Shown here piece by piece: positions 43,118-54,848 of a stretch of DNA of 64,000 nucleotides. Every line of letters begins with the position of its first letter. Positions within the stretch are counted from its first letter, which is position 1. This DNA is from Fagopyrum homotropicum (lineage: Eukaryota; Streptophyta; Magnoliopsida; Caryophyllales; Polygonaceae), in NCBI GenBank assembly GCA_033239125.1, contig BSWB01000005.1:137946494-138010493 (forward strand), read 5' to 3'. Under the pieces are notes generated by a model. That model was not told the origin of the DNA. It searched no databases and worked only from the letters and a program-made list of their open reading frames with translations. The position numbers and the translations under genes were made by a program.

Positions 43118-44423
43118 ATGGCAACCAGAAAAGAAATTGCATCTGATAGCTCGAATAATGATTCGAATCTGGAGAGAATCACTTCGAACAACATCAATGA
43201 TCCATTGTATCTATCTAACTCGGATAATCCGGAAATGCAGCTGGTTTCAGTTTTATTCAATGGATCGAACTTCGTTTCTTGGAGGAGGAGTATCCGGATG
43301 GCACTTGGAGCCAAGCAAAAATTAGGTCTGGTTGATGGTACATGCTTAAAGCCAGATATTGGAGATGAAGAGAAGCTTAACAGGTGGATAAGAGCCGATT
43401 ATATGGTAAGATGCTGGATATTACACTCAATGAAAACTGATATTGCAGAATTATTCACTTATGTTGAATCTGCAAAGCAACTTTGAGATGATATTGTTGA
43501 ACGATTTGAAATATCCAATGCTCCATTAGTTTATCAGATCCATAAGGATCTTGCATCTTTGAGGCAAGATAATGCCACGGTTGCTGTCTACTATGGGAAA
43601 TTTAAAAAACTATGTGATGAACTGTCATCAGTCGATGCTATTCCATCCTGCCTCTATAAAGGAATCACTCATTGTAGTTGTCAAATTCTTAAGAAGATAT
43701 CTGACAGGGAGAATAAGATACAGATCATGCAGTTCCTTATGGGCCTAAATGACCAATTTGAACATACTCGAAGCAGTATTCTCTCCCTGAAAGTTTTACC
43801 TACTCTGAATCCTGTTTTCCATATGATTCTTCAAGTGGAGAAACAGAAAGAAATAACTTGTCACAGCTTACCTTGTTGATAGTACATGCTTAAAGCCAGA
43901 TATTGGAGATGAAGAGAAGCTTAACAGGTGGATAAGAGCCGATTATATGGTAAGATGCTGGATATTACACTCAATGAAAACTGATATTGCAGAATTATTC
44001 ACTTATGTTGAATCTGCAAAGCTACTCTGGGATGATATTGTTGAACGATTTGAAATATCCAATGCTCCATTAGTTTATCAGATCCATAAGGATCTTGCAT
44101 CTTTGAGGCAAGATAATGTCACTGTTGTTATCTACTATGGGAAATTTAAAAAACTATGTGATGAAATGTCATCAGTTGATGCTATTCCATCCTGCCTCTG
44201 TAAAGGAACCACTCATTGTAGTTGTCAAATTCTTAAGAAGATATTTGACAGGGAGAATAAGATACAGATCATGCAGTTTCTTATGGGCCTAAATGACCAA
44301 TTTGAACTCCCTGGAAGTTTTACCTACTCTGAATCGTGTTTTCCATATGATTCTTCAAGTGGAGAAACAGAAAGAAATAACTTGTCACAGCTTACCTGTA
44401 CACGATGCTCTTGTTGTTTCTAG
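43118..44423 (+). pseudogene. gag: Copia 2 gag with internal tandem duplication
   Basis: Starts MATRKEIASDSSNND. The N-terminal copia gag domain (MQLVSVLFNGSNFVSWRRS, MALGAKQKLGLVDG) and helical part are followed by a second copy of residues from about GTCLKPDIGDEEK onward (43875 onward). The first copy has a TGA where the second keeps Trp (LWDDIVERFE). A deletion of about 20 bp near 44305 in the second copy shifts the frame. Confidence 0.88.
43331..44397 (+). repeat. Direct tandem duplication in copia 2 gag, 544-bp period
   Basis: 43331-43874 and 43875-44397 match along their length apart from about 10 substitutions and one deletion near 44305. Confidence 0.88.
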
Positions 44424-45651
44424 ATCTACTCCTTATAGACAGGCCGGTGGAAGTAGAAAGGATTTCAAGAAAGAAAAACTAGACAGGTTATGTTCTTATT
44501 GCAAGGAAAAGGGACATCTAAGAGACTCTTGTTTCAAGCTGACTGGTGTTCCAGACTGGTACAAAGAATTTAAAGCAAAAGATGACAGATCTTCTGGTTC
44601 AGCTCCTATACCTTCTCGATTTGCAAACAATCTCACAGCTGATGATAATCCCTTGGAGTTGCCTATCACTTCTCCCTCTTCAGCTTCTATGGATCCTGCA
44701 TTGATTAATGTTGTGTATCAGGAAGTTCTTAAGCTGATGATGGACAAACAACCTTCTACCTCAATTAATTTTGCAGGTATAATTACTCATCTTGTGCATA
44801 ATACTATCAACAAATGCACTTGGATACTCGATTCAGGGGCAACTGATCATATTACACATTGCAAGGATTTCTTTGCTTCTTTGCATCTACTTGATAAGCC
44901 TATTCAGGTTGGACTTCCTGATGGTTCTATGAAAGAAGTACAGTACAGAGGCATTGTGGTTTTGTCTCCTCTTATTACATTGCATAATGTGCTATTCTTA
45001 CCTAACTTCAAGCACAACTTGCTGTCTATATCCAGATTACTTCAAGATTTATCTCTTAAGGCCACATTTACTCATCATTCCTGTTTATTTCAGGACCCTA
45101 CCAGTGACTATGTCTTGGCTACGGGCTGTTTGGATGGCGGACTTTACAAGCTTGTGTTTCCTATTCCCCAATCCTTGGCATGTGTTTCTACATCTGCTAA
45201 TAAGAAAATTGATGTACATTTACTCCATTCTCGACTAGGACATATGTCATTATCCAAACTACATCACACTGATGTTTGTTTTGACTTTAAGTTGAATTCA
45301 CTGGATTGTCACACTTGCATTTTAGCAAAACAACATCGATTGCCTTTCTTTCCTAGTCAATCTCATGCTAAGGCTGCCTTTGCTTTAATTCATGTGGATA
45401 TTTGGGGGCCGTATCATACACTTGCTTTGTGTGGTGCTCGTTATTTTCTTACTATAGTTGATGACTATACACGTTGTACTTGGACATTTTTGATGTCCAA
45501 TAAACAACAGGTTTACAAGCTTATTCAGCACTTTCTGGCTTATGTGCATAACCAATTCAAAACTACAGTCCAGGTTTTCAAGTCTGATAATGGGGCTGAG
45601 TTTCTTCAGCATCAAGTTCAAGAGTTATTTCTTCAATCAGGGATTGATTGA
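44293..45651 (+). pseudogene. Copia 2 gag end, protease and partial integrase
   Basis: Zinc knuckle CSYCKEKGHLRDSC, protease WILDSGATDHIT near 44820-44855, GAG-pre-integrase (HSRLGHMSLSKLHH to CHTC), and integrase core with Asp in HVDIWGPY and Asp in KSDNGAEF. The frame is open but ends at the fusion point at 45651 before the catalytic Glu, so integrase and all downstream functions are lost. Confidence 0.9.
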
Positions 45652-46858
45652 AGAAACTGAATGCACAATCTATAGCGTAAAATAAGCAACAGTGAAACAA
45701 ATTTTAATAAAGAATAATCTTGTCATGTAAAAGAGGAACACTCAAACAGAACATCTTAAATATACACATATGTATACACAGTTCAATATCCAAGCACAAA
45801 GACCCCAAATCCCAAAATTAGGTCATAAGAGATCTGGAATCTCACCCAAATAACCAAACGGTAACAGGGACAAAAGGTTGTCGGGCCCTTCCCGAGTCGG
45901 CTGCAGCAAGCGGCAGAATAGGTGGTAGTAGTGGTGGAAGAAGGCTACAGCAGGCGGTGAAAACCGACGGTGACAGAGCAGCAGCGACGCGTCAACGGAC
46001 TCCCGACGGCAATTGTCGAGCCCTTCCCGAGTCACTGTTGATGGCGCCAGGTGTGGAACAGCGGCGATGTTCCTGGTGGTGCAGAGATCCTCGCTTGGTG
46101 GTCGACAACTCCTGGATTCCGGCGGTTGGTTGTAAGAGAAGACCCAAGAAGTGATGGTTTCGAGTGAGGGAAGGTTGTGCGAAGGTCTGCTCGGCAGTGG
46201 CGGCGGCAGCGGCGTGAGAGGAGTGCGAGAAAGAGAGAACACCGGTGAGAGAGGTGAAGGGTGAAGAGCGGCAGGAGCAACTCGGTGAGAGAGAAGGATT
46301 GGGGGAGAGAGAATTGTAGGTTAGGTTAGGAAATTAAATAGGTCAAAACGGACCCGGTTTTGATGTAAAACGTGACTTTACAAAATAAACGTCGATTATA
46401 GTTCTTTTTTTTTCTTTTCAAAAACTTGACTTTTAAAGTTTGGCTTAAATTCTTTTGTAAACAAAGTCCGCCAAAAATTTAATGACTCAATATTTACAAT
46501 AATTAGGTGGGAAAAAAACCCGCAATATTATATAACGTTTCACAAACGTTGTACATTATATAGCATTTATACCCTGACGTTTCTAAATGCAAAAAATATT
46601 GGGGGGAAAAGTCCGCAAAATTTCACGGCGTTTAGTAAACGTCATAAATTTCAGGTCATTTAGAAAATGCCATAAAAACATTTATGGCGTTGAAAAAACG
46701 TCATATAATTTTATGGCGCTTCGCAAACGTCATCTACAATTTGGAAAAAACATATTAAATGACAATACTTTGATAAAACGTCATTGTAAAGAATTTTGAT
46801 GACATTTATAGTAAAAACGTCATCTTTTAAATGTCATTGTAATGTCACTTTTGTAGTA
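45652..46858. mobile_element. CACTA 1 right half, second copy
   Basis: Matches 31983-33198 (about 97 percent by eye) up to the same CACTA right end. The left half is missing. It includes the GC-rich block (45850-46310), with a 10-base and a few smaller changes. Confidence 0.9.
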
Positions 46859-47679
46859 GTGTGTCCAACTCGGACAATCCGGTGATGCAATTAGTTTCAA
46901 TTCTTTTTAATGGCTCCAATTTCACAACCCGGAAGCGAAGCATCCGAATGGCGCTCGGAGCAAAACAAAAATTAGGTTTTATAGAAGGAACATGTGTCAA
47001 ACCTGCGATTGGCGATACAGACAAGCTCGCAAGGTGGATACGAGCTGATTACATGATCCGTTGCTGGATCTTACATTCCATGAAGTCATATATTGCTGAG
47101 TTGTTTACCTATGTTGAATCTGCTTTGGAGCTCTAGAAGGACATTGTTGAACGCTTTGAGGTATCCAATGCTCCTCTCATTTATCAAATCCATAAGGATC
47201 TATCCATGCTTAAGCAAGAAAACACTTATGTTGCGGTTTATTATGCGAAATTTAAGAAGTTGTGGGATGAACTGAGCACAATTGATGCTATCCCTGTGTG
47301 TTCATGTTTTGGTATTTCTCACTGTAAGTGTGAGATTCTTAATAAGATTATTGCTAGGGAGGCTCACACTCGCATCATGCAGTTTCTCATGGGCCTTAAT
47401 GAACAATATGAGCATACACGAAGCCAGATCTTGTCCCTTGAGATATTACCTACAGAAAATAGAATTTTTCATATGATTTTACAAGTTGAAAAACAAAAAG
47501 AATTCACATGTCATGCTTCTGTTGCACATGATGTTTTTGCTATTTCTCGATCTCCTCCATATAGACAGGCAGGAGGAAGTCGCAGGGATTACAAGAAGGA
47601 AAAACTTGATCGCTTGTGCACCTACTGCAAGGAGATAGGTCACTTGCGAGAGTCTTGTTTTAAATTAACTGGAGTACCT
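46859..47679 (+). pseudogene. gag: Copia 1-type gag, second copy
   Basis: Matches 33199-34020. It has TAG at 47134-47136 instead of the frameshift seen in copia 1, then an open frame through the CTYCKEIGHLRESC knuckle. It is cut at 47680 by a new CACTA end. It was duplicated together with the CACTA half and is not an independent insertion. Confidence 0.88.
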
Positions 47680-47960
47680 CACTAGTACAAAGAGGGGTTG
47701 TAGACCCCGGTTTTTTTGTACATGGGACCCCGGTTTTCAAAGCGTGGTTAACGGGAGCGAGGTAAATCTACTCGGACCTCGCTAATTGTCACCGAGGTAA
47801 TAAAATTCCGGACCACGGTTATTTTAAATAACCGTGGTCCCAGTTTTAAAATTTTTTTTAAAAAAAAACAAGTAGGACCACGGTTATTTAAAATAACCTT
47901 GGTCCCAGTTCTAAATTTTTTATAAAAAAAACACCACGGTTCTTTAAAGAACCGTGGCTG
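47680..47960. mobile_element. Terminus of a second, different CACTA-type element
   Basis: Begins CACTAGTACAAAGAGG exactly where copia 1 reads on as GATTGG. It contains CCCCGG-type motifs and three strong palindromes (47810-47957). The other terminus is not visible before 48658, so it is truncated, or the captured-gene segment belongs to it. Confidence 0.65.
47810..47957. repeat. Three near-perfect palindromes in the CACTA 2 end
   Basis: 47810-47840 and 47875-47905 (each 31 bp, GGACCACGGTTATTT against its complement) and 47934-47957 (24 bp, CCACGGTTCTTT against its complement). Spaced by A/T runs. They may be subterminal transposase sites or hairpins. Confidence 0.85.
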
Positions 47961-48221
47961 CAAGAATCTTCATATCAACAAAATTGTTGCAGCTAACTTG
48001 TATTAAGAACGTGATCATTGATCAATTCTACAACTTCATTTACATAAACTTTGAATCAAACTTGAACTATAAACTATAATACATAAAAACATAGCATTTG
48101 AGCTCTCTTCAGAGATAGTATTACCTCTGGTTAAGCTTGAGATCTTCATGAATTATTGCCGGTACTTGCTTCATTGGATTGATCTATGAACAATTAGATA
48201 CTTTTCAAACAGTGGTTGTAC

Positions 48222-48475
48222 CTGATGAACGATAACTCCGGCATATAAAGCAAGGAAGAAGCTAGAAACGAAAGCAGTAATCACTGTCCCGATAACTACA
48301 GCTGGTCATAGCATGTGGCGAGTCCAGCAAACGGGACACATACGGTCTCCAAAAAGGGACCTTCTCGTCCAACAAGATCTTCTAGAAGCCGCTTCCATCC
48401 TCTGAACAGCATGTATGGGCTCTTCCATAGAGCAACTGTTGTGATTGAAATCACATCAACAGGTAAGGCAACCAT
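48222..48475 (-). pseudogene. Captured exon of an At3g27390-like membrane-protein gene
   Basis: Read from 48475 down, it encodes WKSPYMLFRGWKRLLEDL and GREGPFLETVCVPFAGLA, then after a one-base shift and a TGA at a Trp position PAVVIGTVITAFVSSFF and LALYAGVIVHQ. This pattern is that of the uncharacterised plant membrane proteins related to Arabidopsis At3g27390. The exon ends at CAG with GTAC following (48221-48218), like a 5' splice site, and intron-like sequence continues to about 47960. The damage shows it is a fragment, not a gene. Recognition is from memory of the family, without a search. Confidence 0.7.
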
Positions 48476-48524
48476 AGTAACTAGAAAGAGGGAGGCGGAA
48501 GCGGTTAGGGTTATAGATCGGAAG

Positions 48525-48657
48525 AGTCTGATACCATGTGAGAGATTGAGAAATTTTCCTTACGTTTCCATCGTCAGATGGGTTGTATATATAGATAAAC
48601 GTTATACATAATTATAAAAGGCAGACCCTTATTTACAGATATTTACATATTGTATCA
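48525..48657 (-). repeat. Short LTR with iMet primer site, minus strand
   Basis: On the minus strand, TGATACAATATG at 48657 to TCTCTCACA at 48537 is followed by TGGTATCAGACTC (48536-48524), the copia-type primer site. 121 bp is very short, as in TRIM or small copia elements. It sits at the edge of LINE fragment F (GAATCTG resumes at 48658). The partner LTR is not found. Confidence 0.65.
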
Positions 48658-49125
48658 GAATCTGTAGACTGTCGACAAGGAGTAATTCCCATCCTGAGAG
48701 GCGCTCCAACTCAGTTCATCTTTGACAGTGTCGTCATGTTCCTGGAGCTGAAAACCGAACTTGTCATTAAACGGTTTAGAGTCTGATAGTTTGAGGAGTA
48801 GCTCCATGAGATGTTTCCCCCCTAGGGATTGCCAACCCCAACCCACGTTGTTGTACCAGTAACTGCTCACAGTGTTCGACTCTTCCCCTTGAATAAGGGA
48901 CTGATCTATATAGCTACATATAGAATTGGTGATTAGTCATATGTCTGTCCAGAAAAGTATGGTGTTACCATCTCCCATAATCCATCTAGCACCCTTCTGA
49001 ACAACCTGTTGGATCCCCACGTTAATACCATTCCAAATGTGCGAGCCACCTGTAGCCACATTTCTACCAGTCCTGACATATTTACTACTTAAGACTTGGC
49101 CCCATAAATTGTATGTGTCTTTTAT
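48658..49125 (-). pseudogene. LINE fragment F in U3, 5' part
   Basis: Connection and zf-RVT region on the minus strand (SSYWYNNVGWGWQSLGGK from 48870). It overlaps by about 85 bp with what is already present at 42765-42850, so it is not the direct continuation of 42850 but comes from the duplicated unit. Confidence 0.8.
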
Positions 49126-51166
49126 GAACTCGTCATTAAATTGTTTGTGTCATTATTTACTACGTAATAATGACATTAGATACTAAAGAGCAACATAGAA
49201 GGAGAAATATTATAGTAGGGATGGGAAGTCACGAGAGGGCTCAAGGGAATAGAAGAAGAAAAAGACATCATATCTCAAATTGTGCATAACTAAAGTCATG
49301 TGCATGTCATGTGATCGAGTGAAAATATAATGAATTTAGATCGAATGAATAAGTGTGCTCGGGTAAAGAAGTGTGATACGTGAAAAAGTATCATAAAATA
49401 GTTAATAGTGAAACATGAATATAAATAGATTAAAGTATTAAGATTAGTAGAAATTATCAAGGAAAATGTAATATAAAAAAAAGTATATTATGCTAATAGA
49501 ACATAGACAGTGCAATACACAAGTCAAGCATTGCTTAATTTCATGGTGACCTTTGTAGGCTTGAAAAGATCTCAATCGGTAGTGTAGTATCCAGGGAATA
49601 ATAGTTCCTAATCTTACATATCTCAATTTCACGTAAAATTGAAAGACAATGTTATTAGTAAAATTCTTGATTTTTCTAATTAATAACATGAAGATATCTC
49701 AGCCAGAACAATTAAAGAAAGTATAAACACCAAAAATTAATGTTACAAGTGACAATAATTTAATGTTATAAAAGTTTGATTCACATGACTTTAGTGTTAG
49801 GCTATTAGGGTTTCAAGGTGAGGTAAAAATTTGGTTATTTTGTAATTATTTATTAGTATCGAGTATAAGGTCACTACTCTATAATTTAATATGAAATCAG
49901 TGGGATGTTTTATATAAGTAATACAAAATTTATTTTTCAAGCTTGTATAGTCTTATTATCCCTTCAGTTATACTTTTGTATAACCATGAGAGACATTACA
50001 AATTTCATAAATAAGTATTAGTCTATCCTTACCAACATCTTTAATAATGGTACTGGAGTAGAAAAAAATAACATTGACTCCACTAAGTTGTAGCAACAGT
50101 GCAACACTAATAAACATTATCTATATGCAAAATTGGATATTTGAATGTTGTTACAATTTTCTTGAGTGATAACATAAAGGGAAAGAAGAAGTGCTTCTAA
50201 TATATAGGAATTACCATACATGATGGGATTCAATATCTTCTCATTTTCAATTGAGCTTTGCAAACCTAACTGTCTCAATTCTTCTCATTATTAATTCTAA
50301 CATACATCTACATTGTGCATATTATGACCAACATTCACTAAGTTACTTGCTTGCAAAGATGACTACTAAATTAGGATACAATAGTTCCACTAGAATGTCA
50401 TAATTTAGGTCAAAGAGAGACATTCCTATCATAAAACCTACATGGCCAATTACCCTTTATATGTCAACATCGAATCCACGAAAACTTGCAAAGAAAACTC
50501 AACTCTTCGTCATACCAAATTTTTCCTTAAGATAAAAACATGCAAAAATGATTACATACGGACTCCATAGTGAAGCAACAAACACACCGATCATTGAGGA
50601 TAAATCGGGATAAAGAAAGAGAAGTCCTTGTGTTATTATGTGCGGAATTGCACATCAACATTCATACCAAAATTGGAATTTCTATATTGTACAAAAGAAG
50701 AAAAAAATCAAGCATATCATAGAATATAATCTACTGTTTTTATGACAAGCCATGAAATAAAACATTTAAGTTGTGGCTTATCCAAAACTACAAGTACTCG
50801 ATCTCCATCAACAATATACACAGGCAGCTAAACACAATCATAAGAACTCTCTATCAAGATGTTATTCACGCGAGAATGGTACAAAAATATGGAAATCTAA
50901 AATGAAAAATACCCTATAAGATAATACTTAGCAAGCCTTCCTATGTACAAGACGGATGTATTTTGAGAATGTCATGCAAATTACAAGCATAGTTGAATCT
51001 TAAGATCAAGGTCAAGAAATTAAGAGAATGACATGCAAATTACAAGCTTAGTTGAAAAATCCCACATAAGAACTGAAGGGTGCGATGGAGAATTTGAAGA
51101 TTTAGAGAAGTTGAGGGAAGAAGATGACAGCGAGCATACAGATATAGAGTTATTGTAAGCAAATAA
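49126..51166. repeat. Array unit U3, right flank
   Basis: Copy of 37740-39779 at an offset of 11387 with only a handful of differences. No gene seen. Confidence 0.85.
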
Positions 51167-51778
51167 TCTTAAGAAGATTGTGTATATATTATATACTATA
51201 TGATTCAGATAATTTTCTCATTAGAGGATATAAACAAATAGTTTTCGGTCCTAATCCCATCAAATGAATATTTTTCAGCCTTGATCCCGAACAAAAAGTG
51301 ATATCGATCAATTCATTAATTTCAATGTTTTCATTGGAACAGTACCAATTCATCTGTATTAGAATCATTCGATGACATCAAATCTTTTTTTTTCATATTT
51401 AATTAACCTTTCTGTGTGGTCAGACTTGGTCTGCAGATATTTATCGTATTCAGAGAAAACGCGGAGTCTCGTCAGTTTCGTAATTAATCTACTCCTGATG
51501 GTCGTCGTGGTCCCATACAGCTAGATCGGCAGTATAACAATGAACAGTCAGCAACATTACACAATTTGAACAGAGATGATGCTCAATACATCAGCTTAAC
51601 TTGTCAAGATAAACCATAACATTCTGCAACAGAGAAGAAATCAGAGAGTAATTGAAGTGCAGCAATAGTCAGGTGAGAACAAATAAAACAGAGCCTCAAA
51701 TTCGGAAACATCAGCTTCAAAACCAAATACAAACTATGCATAAGCAAGAGCTGGTGGTGCAACCAAGTACCCAACTAA

Positions 51779-52037
51779 ATCATCGTTTGAACAACGTAGT
51801 TGCTGCTTAATTTGCTAAATCGTCAAAAAGACGATTTGCGATCGGCACTCGGCAGCAACTAGATTGTTCAAAACGATGATGAAGTCGAGAAATATACTTC
51901 AAGTTAAGCAAGAGCCGGTGGTGCAACCAAGTACCCAACTAAATCATCGTTTGAACAATGTAGTTGCTGCTTAATTTGCTAGATCGTGAGAGAGACGATT
52001 TGTGATGAGCAGCAACTAGATTGTTCAAAACGATGAT
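51779..52037 (-). ncRNA. Pair of MIRNA-like foldbacks, U4
   Basis: Hairpins 51779-51880 and 51943-52037, with sequence almost as in U3. Same 62-bp gap between them. Confidence 0.42.
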
Positions 52038-52147
52038 GAAGTCGGGAGATATATTTCAAGGATTGGGAGAATTTCAGACAGGATGATTGAGATATTTGGA
52101 ACATCGGCTGCCATGTAGGGTTGTGATGTAGGAAAGTGCCCATCCTT

Positions 52148-52233
52148 GATATTTATAGGAAGATCTGCGGCAATATAGGGTTCCATCTAGGGTTCCAGAG
52201 AATGTAGTGGGCCTGTGGATAAAATATGGCCCA
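52148..52233 (-). promoter_or_regulatory. Minus-strand promoter motifs, U4
   Basis: TATA box with core 113 bp from the foldback; site II motifs at 52208-52213 and 52228-52233. Confidence 0.45.
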
Positions 52234-53117
52234 GTTTTCAAAATGAAAGGGAGAACTGATGAGGACGATGACTAGGATTTTCATTTTGAGTTAATCGCAC
52301 AAAAGTACTACTTATAAACTGCTTTGTAAAATTTATCCATTAAAATTACACTTTGATCAAACCAATCGCTATTTTGAAATTTGTATAGGTAATTTGTTTT
52401 TTTTTTCTTTTTACCGGGAGGCAATGCACGGTTTGTGAAGATGGAAGGAAGATGAGTCGTAAACGATTGATCCAAAAATTTTCAACCGTAAAAAAGTACA
52501 TAATTTATTCCAAAAACTGATCCAACAATAACAAATAAATTATTCTAAATTACAACACGGTATGTTAAATGTAGAAAGTAAAATACAAAACATTCTCACA
52601 ATTATCGAACTTTAATTACATCTCATCGTAATGAGAAACGACAATCCATATTTGACCGGAAACTTTAAGTGGGTTCAAACTCTTTCCTAAATTGGACATA
52701 ACTACATAAGGTAAAACAACAAAATAATATATATCAGTAACTTTTTTGTTCATAAAAATTAAAAATAAAAGTGGATACTTATAGACTACTAACAACTGGA
52801 GTAAAAAATACGTATTGGAAAAGCTTAAGAAGTATATCACTAAACTTCCACCTACAAGTTTGCCATCCTTGTTGTAATTTCAATAGATAAATGTATTGTT
52901 TTAACCTGAAAAAAACAATTGATTTGATAACTCATTTTTCATCTCGTTTTTTTAATTGCTACCGCTTATCCATCGGATATTTCTTGTTATAAAGCGGCAA
53001 CTACATAATAGGAAGTTGGAGCAATTGGATAGGTTTACCGCTTAAGAGGAAAAAATCCAATAAGAATATACGATCGGCGGGAAAGTTAGAATATAATGAC
53101 GTTAGATACTTTTCTTT

Positions 53118-54690
53118 GGGGGGAAGGAGAGGCGGTGGTTTGCGGCGCATTTAGACGCACTTTTATTAAGTGAAAAAAAGATTAAGTAGTCATCATACGG
53201 GGATAGCCCGATCTCTTACATCATCAAGTAAAGATCAACTATATCCTTCGCCGGGTCATACAATACATTCAATTCAATAGGAAAGTTCATAAAAATACTA
53301 GTTAAAAGGTCCGCAACATTGTTCGCCTCGCGGTAGGTGTGTCGAAATTGGATATTCCAATCTCTTTTCAGATATTGTTGACACTTACGTGTCAAACTGA
53401 CAAGAGGGTGGTGAGGAGTTAGGGATTTCTTGAGGGGTTGGGCGGCCAACTGAGAATCTGTTTCAATGATCACATATCGGTACCTAAGATCCCAAGCAAA
53501 TCTAAGTCCATGTGCCAAACCCCAAAGTTTAGCCATGGGGCGAAACCTATCCCTAGATTAACCCCAATACCTCTCAACTACTTTCCTAAGCTATTTCTAA
53601 CCACACCGACCGCACTTGCAAAACCATCTTTATTCTTGACTCCATCCATGTTTACCTTTATGAAGTCCGAAGGGGAAGGTTCCCATATGACATTGATGAC
53701 TCTCCTAGTTTTCTCTCCACGTTACTTATTCCTTCTGCTCCAGACTTGAACGTATTCCTTAGCTCTAATTTTTATGTGGTTGCTTCGATTTCCCTCGTTA
53801 TGTAGGTTATTGAAAGTAGCGTCGTTTCTCCACTTCCAAGTTTCTCATTCACCCACTACAAAGATTTCACTCCACATACACACAAGTTATTAAAATGAAT
53901 ATTAGAGACGATGTTAGCTCGTATCCATGCAAGCCGCGAAATGCGTGGTAAAGAAGTCTCCTATGAACCAACTTGCATAGGCTACGCTATAATTGCTTTG
54001 TACGAGGGTAGTTTCTAAAAAGATGTATGAGAGACTCCGGGCCTGCTTTGCAACACGAACAGGTGTCCACAAGGCTGATGTGTCAGTATTTCCTCTCTTC
54101 ATTGCAAAATAATCCTAGCTCCACTGATCAACTTCCAGATAAAATATTTAACTCTTTCTTGTATGCGAAGCTTCCAAATGGTCCTAAACACGTCACCCTC
54201 GCTCAGCTGCATAGAATTCGAATTAGTGATGAATATATCTGTTGGTTGTCGACAAGAAGTAATTCCCATCCCGAGAGGCGCTCCAACTCAGTTCATCTTT
54301 GACAGTGGCGTCATGTTCATGGAGCTGAAAAATGAACTCGTCATTAAACTGTTTAGAGACTGCTAGTTTGAGGAGTATCTCCATGGGAAGTTTCCCCCCT
54401 AGGGATTGCCAATCCCAACCGACGTTGTTGTACCTGTAATTGCTCACAGTGTTCGACTCTTCCCCTTGAATAAGGGACTGATCTATATAGCTACATATAG
54501 GATCAGTGGTTAGCCATCTGTCTGTCCAGAAAAGTATGGTGTTACCATCTCCCATAATCCATCTAGAACCCTTTTGAACAACCTGTTGGATCCCCACGTC
54601 AATTCCATTCCAAATGTGCGAGCCACCTATAGAGACATGTCTACCAGTCCTGACATATTTACTACGTAAGACTTTGCCCCATAAACTCTT
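53118..54690 (-). pseudogene. LINE fragment F in U4, uninterrupted
   Basis: The only copy not split by copia. From 54597: GSRWIMGDGNTILFWTDRWL (RT connection), QSLGGKLPMEILLKLA, then a decayed zf-RVT near 54100 to 53900, and RNase H at 53536-53216 (MAKLWGLAHGLRF, IIETDSQLAAQPL, FRHTYREANNVADLL). Several frameshifts. The RT catalytic part is absent, so this is a 5'-truncated old insertion duplicated with the array. Confidence 0.85.
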
Positions 54691-54811
54691 TTAAAGATTT
54701 TGAGATTGCCGTTTTGTCATTACCGTGCTACAAAGGCATTTTGACAAACAAAAAAAAAGAATAATATTTTAAAAAAGATTGTTTAAATGATTCAGAAAAT
54801 TGTCTCATTAT
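54691..54811. other. Short junction sequence before LINE B
   Basis: 120 bp of AT-rich sequence replacing the 2-kb flank that follows fragment F in U2 and U3. It ends ATGATTCAGAAAATTGTCTC, which also begins block P in the other units. Confidence 0.5.
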
Positions 54812-54826
54812 ACGAGATATAAACAA
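54812..54826. repeat. LINE B target-site duplication, left copy
   Basis: ACGAGATATAAACAA, 15 bp, repeated at 60655-60669 after the A tail. Confidence 0.92.
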
Positions 54827-54848
54827 CAGTTCATATTCTACTACACAA

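Larger units (their letters stand above)
42851..45651 (+). mobile_element. Ty1/copia retrotransposon 2, 3'-truncated
   Basis: 5' LTR 42851-43005, iMet-type primer site, gag with an internal tandem duplication, protease and the first half of integrase. It breaks off inside the integrase core at about 45650, where the 3' half of the CACTA element begins. RT, RNase H and the 3' LTR are missing. It is related to copia 1 but clearly divergent. Confidence 0.9.
51167..53117. repeat. Array unit U4, block P
   Basis: Foldbacks at 51779-52037 and promoter motifs at 52148-52233. Equals U3 up to about 52545, then follows U2 (for example the TCTCATCGTAATGAGAAACG form near 52620). No gene in 52240-53117. 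Confidence 0.8.

Noticed and set aside
48315..48611. Plus-strand ORF of 98 codons
   Set aside because: Antisense to the captured membrane-protein exon and the reverse LTR.
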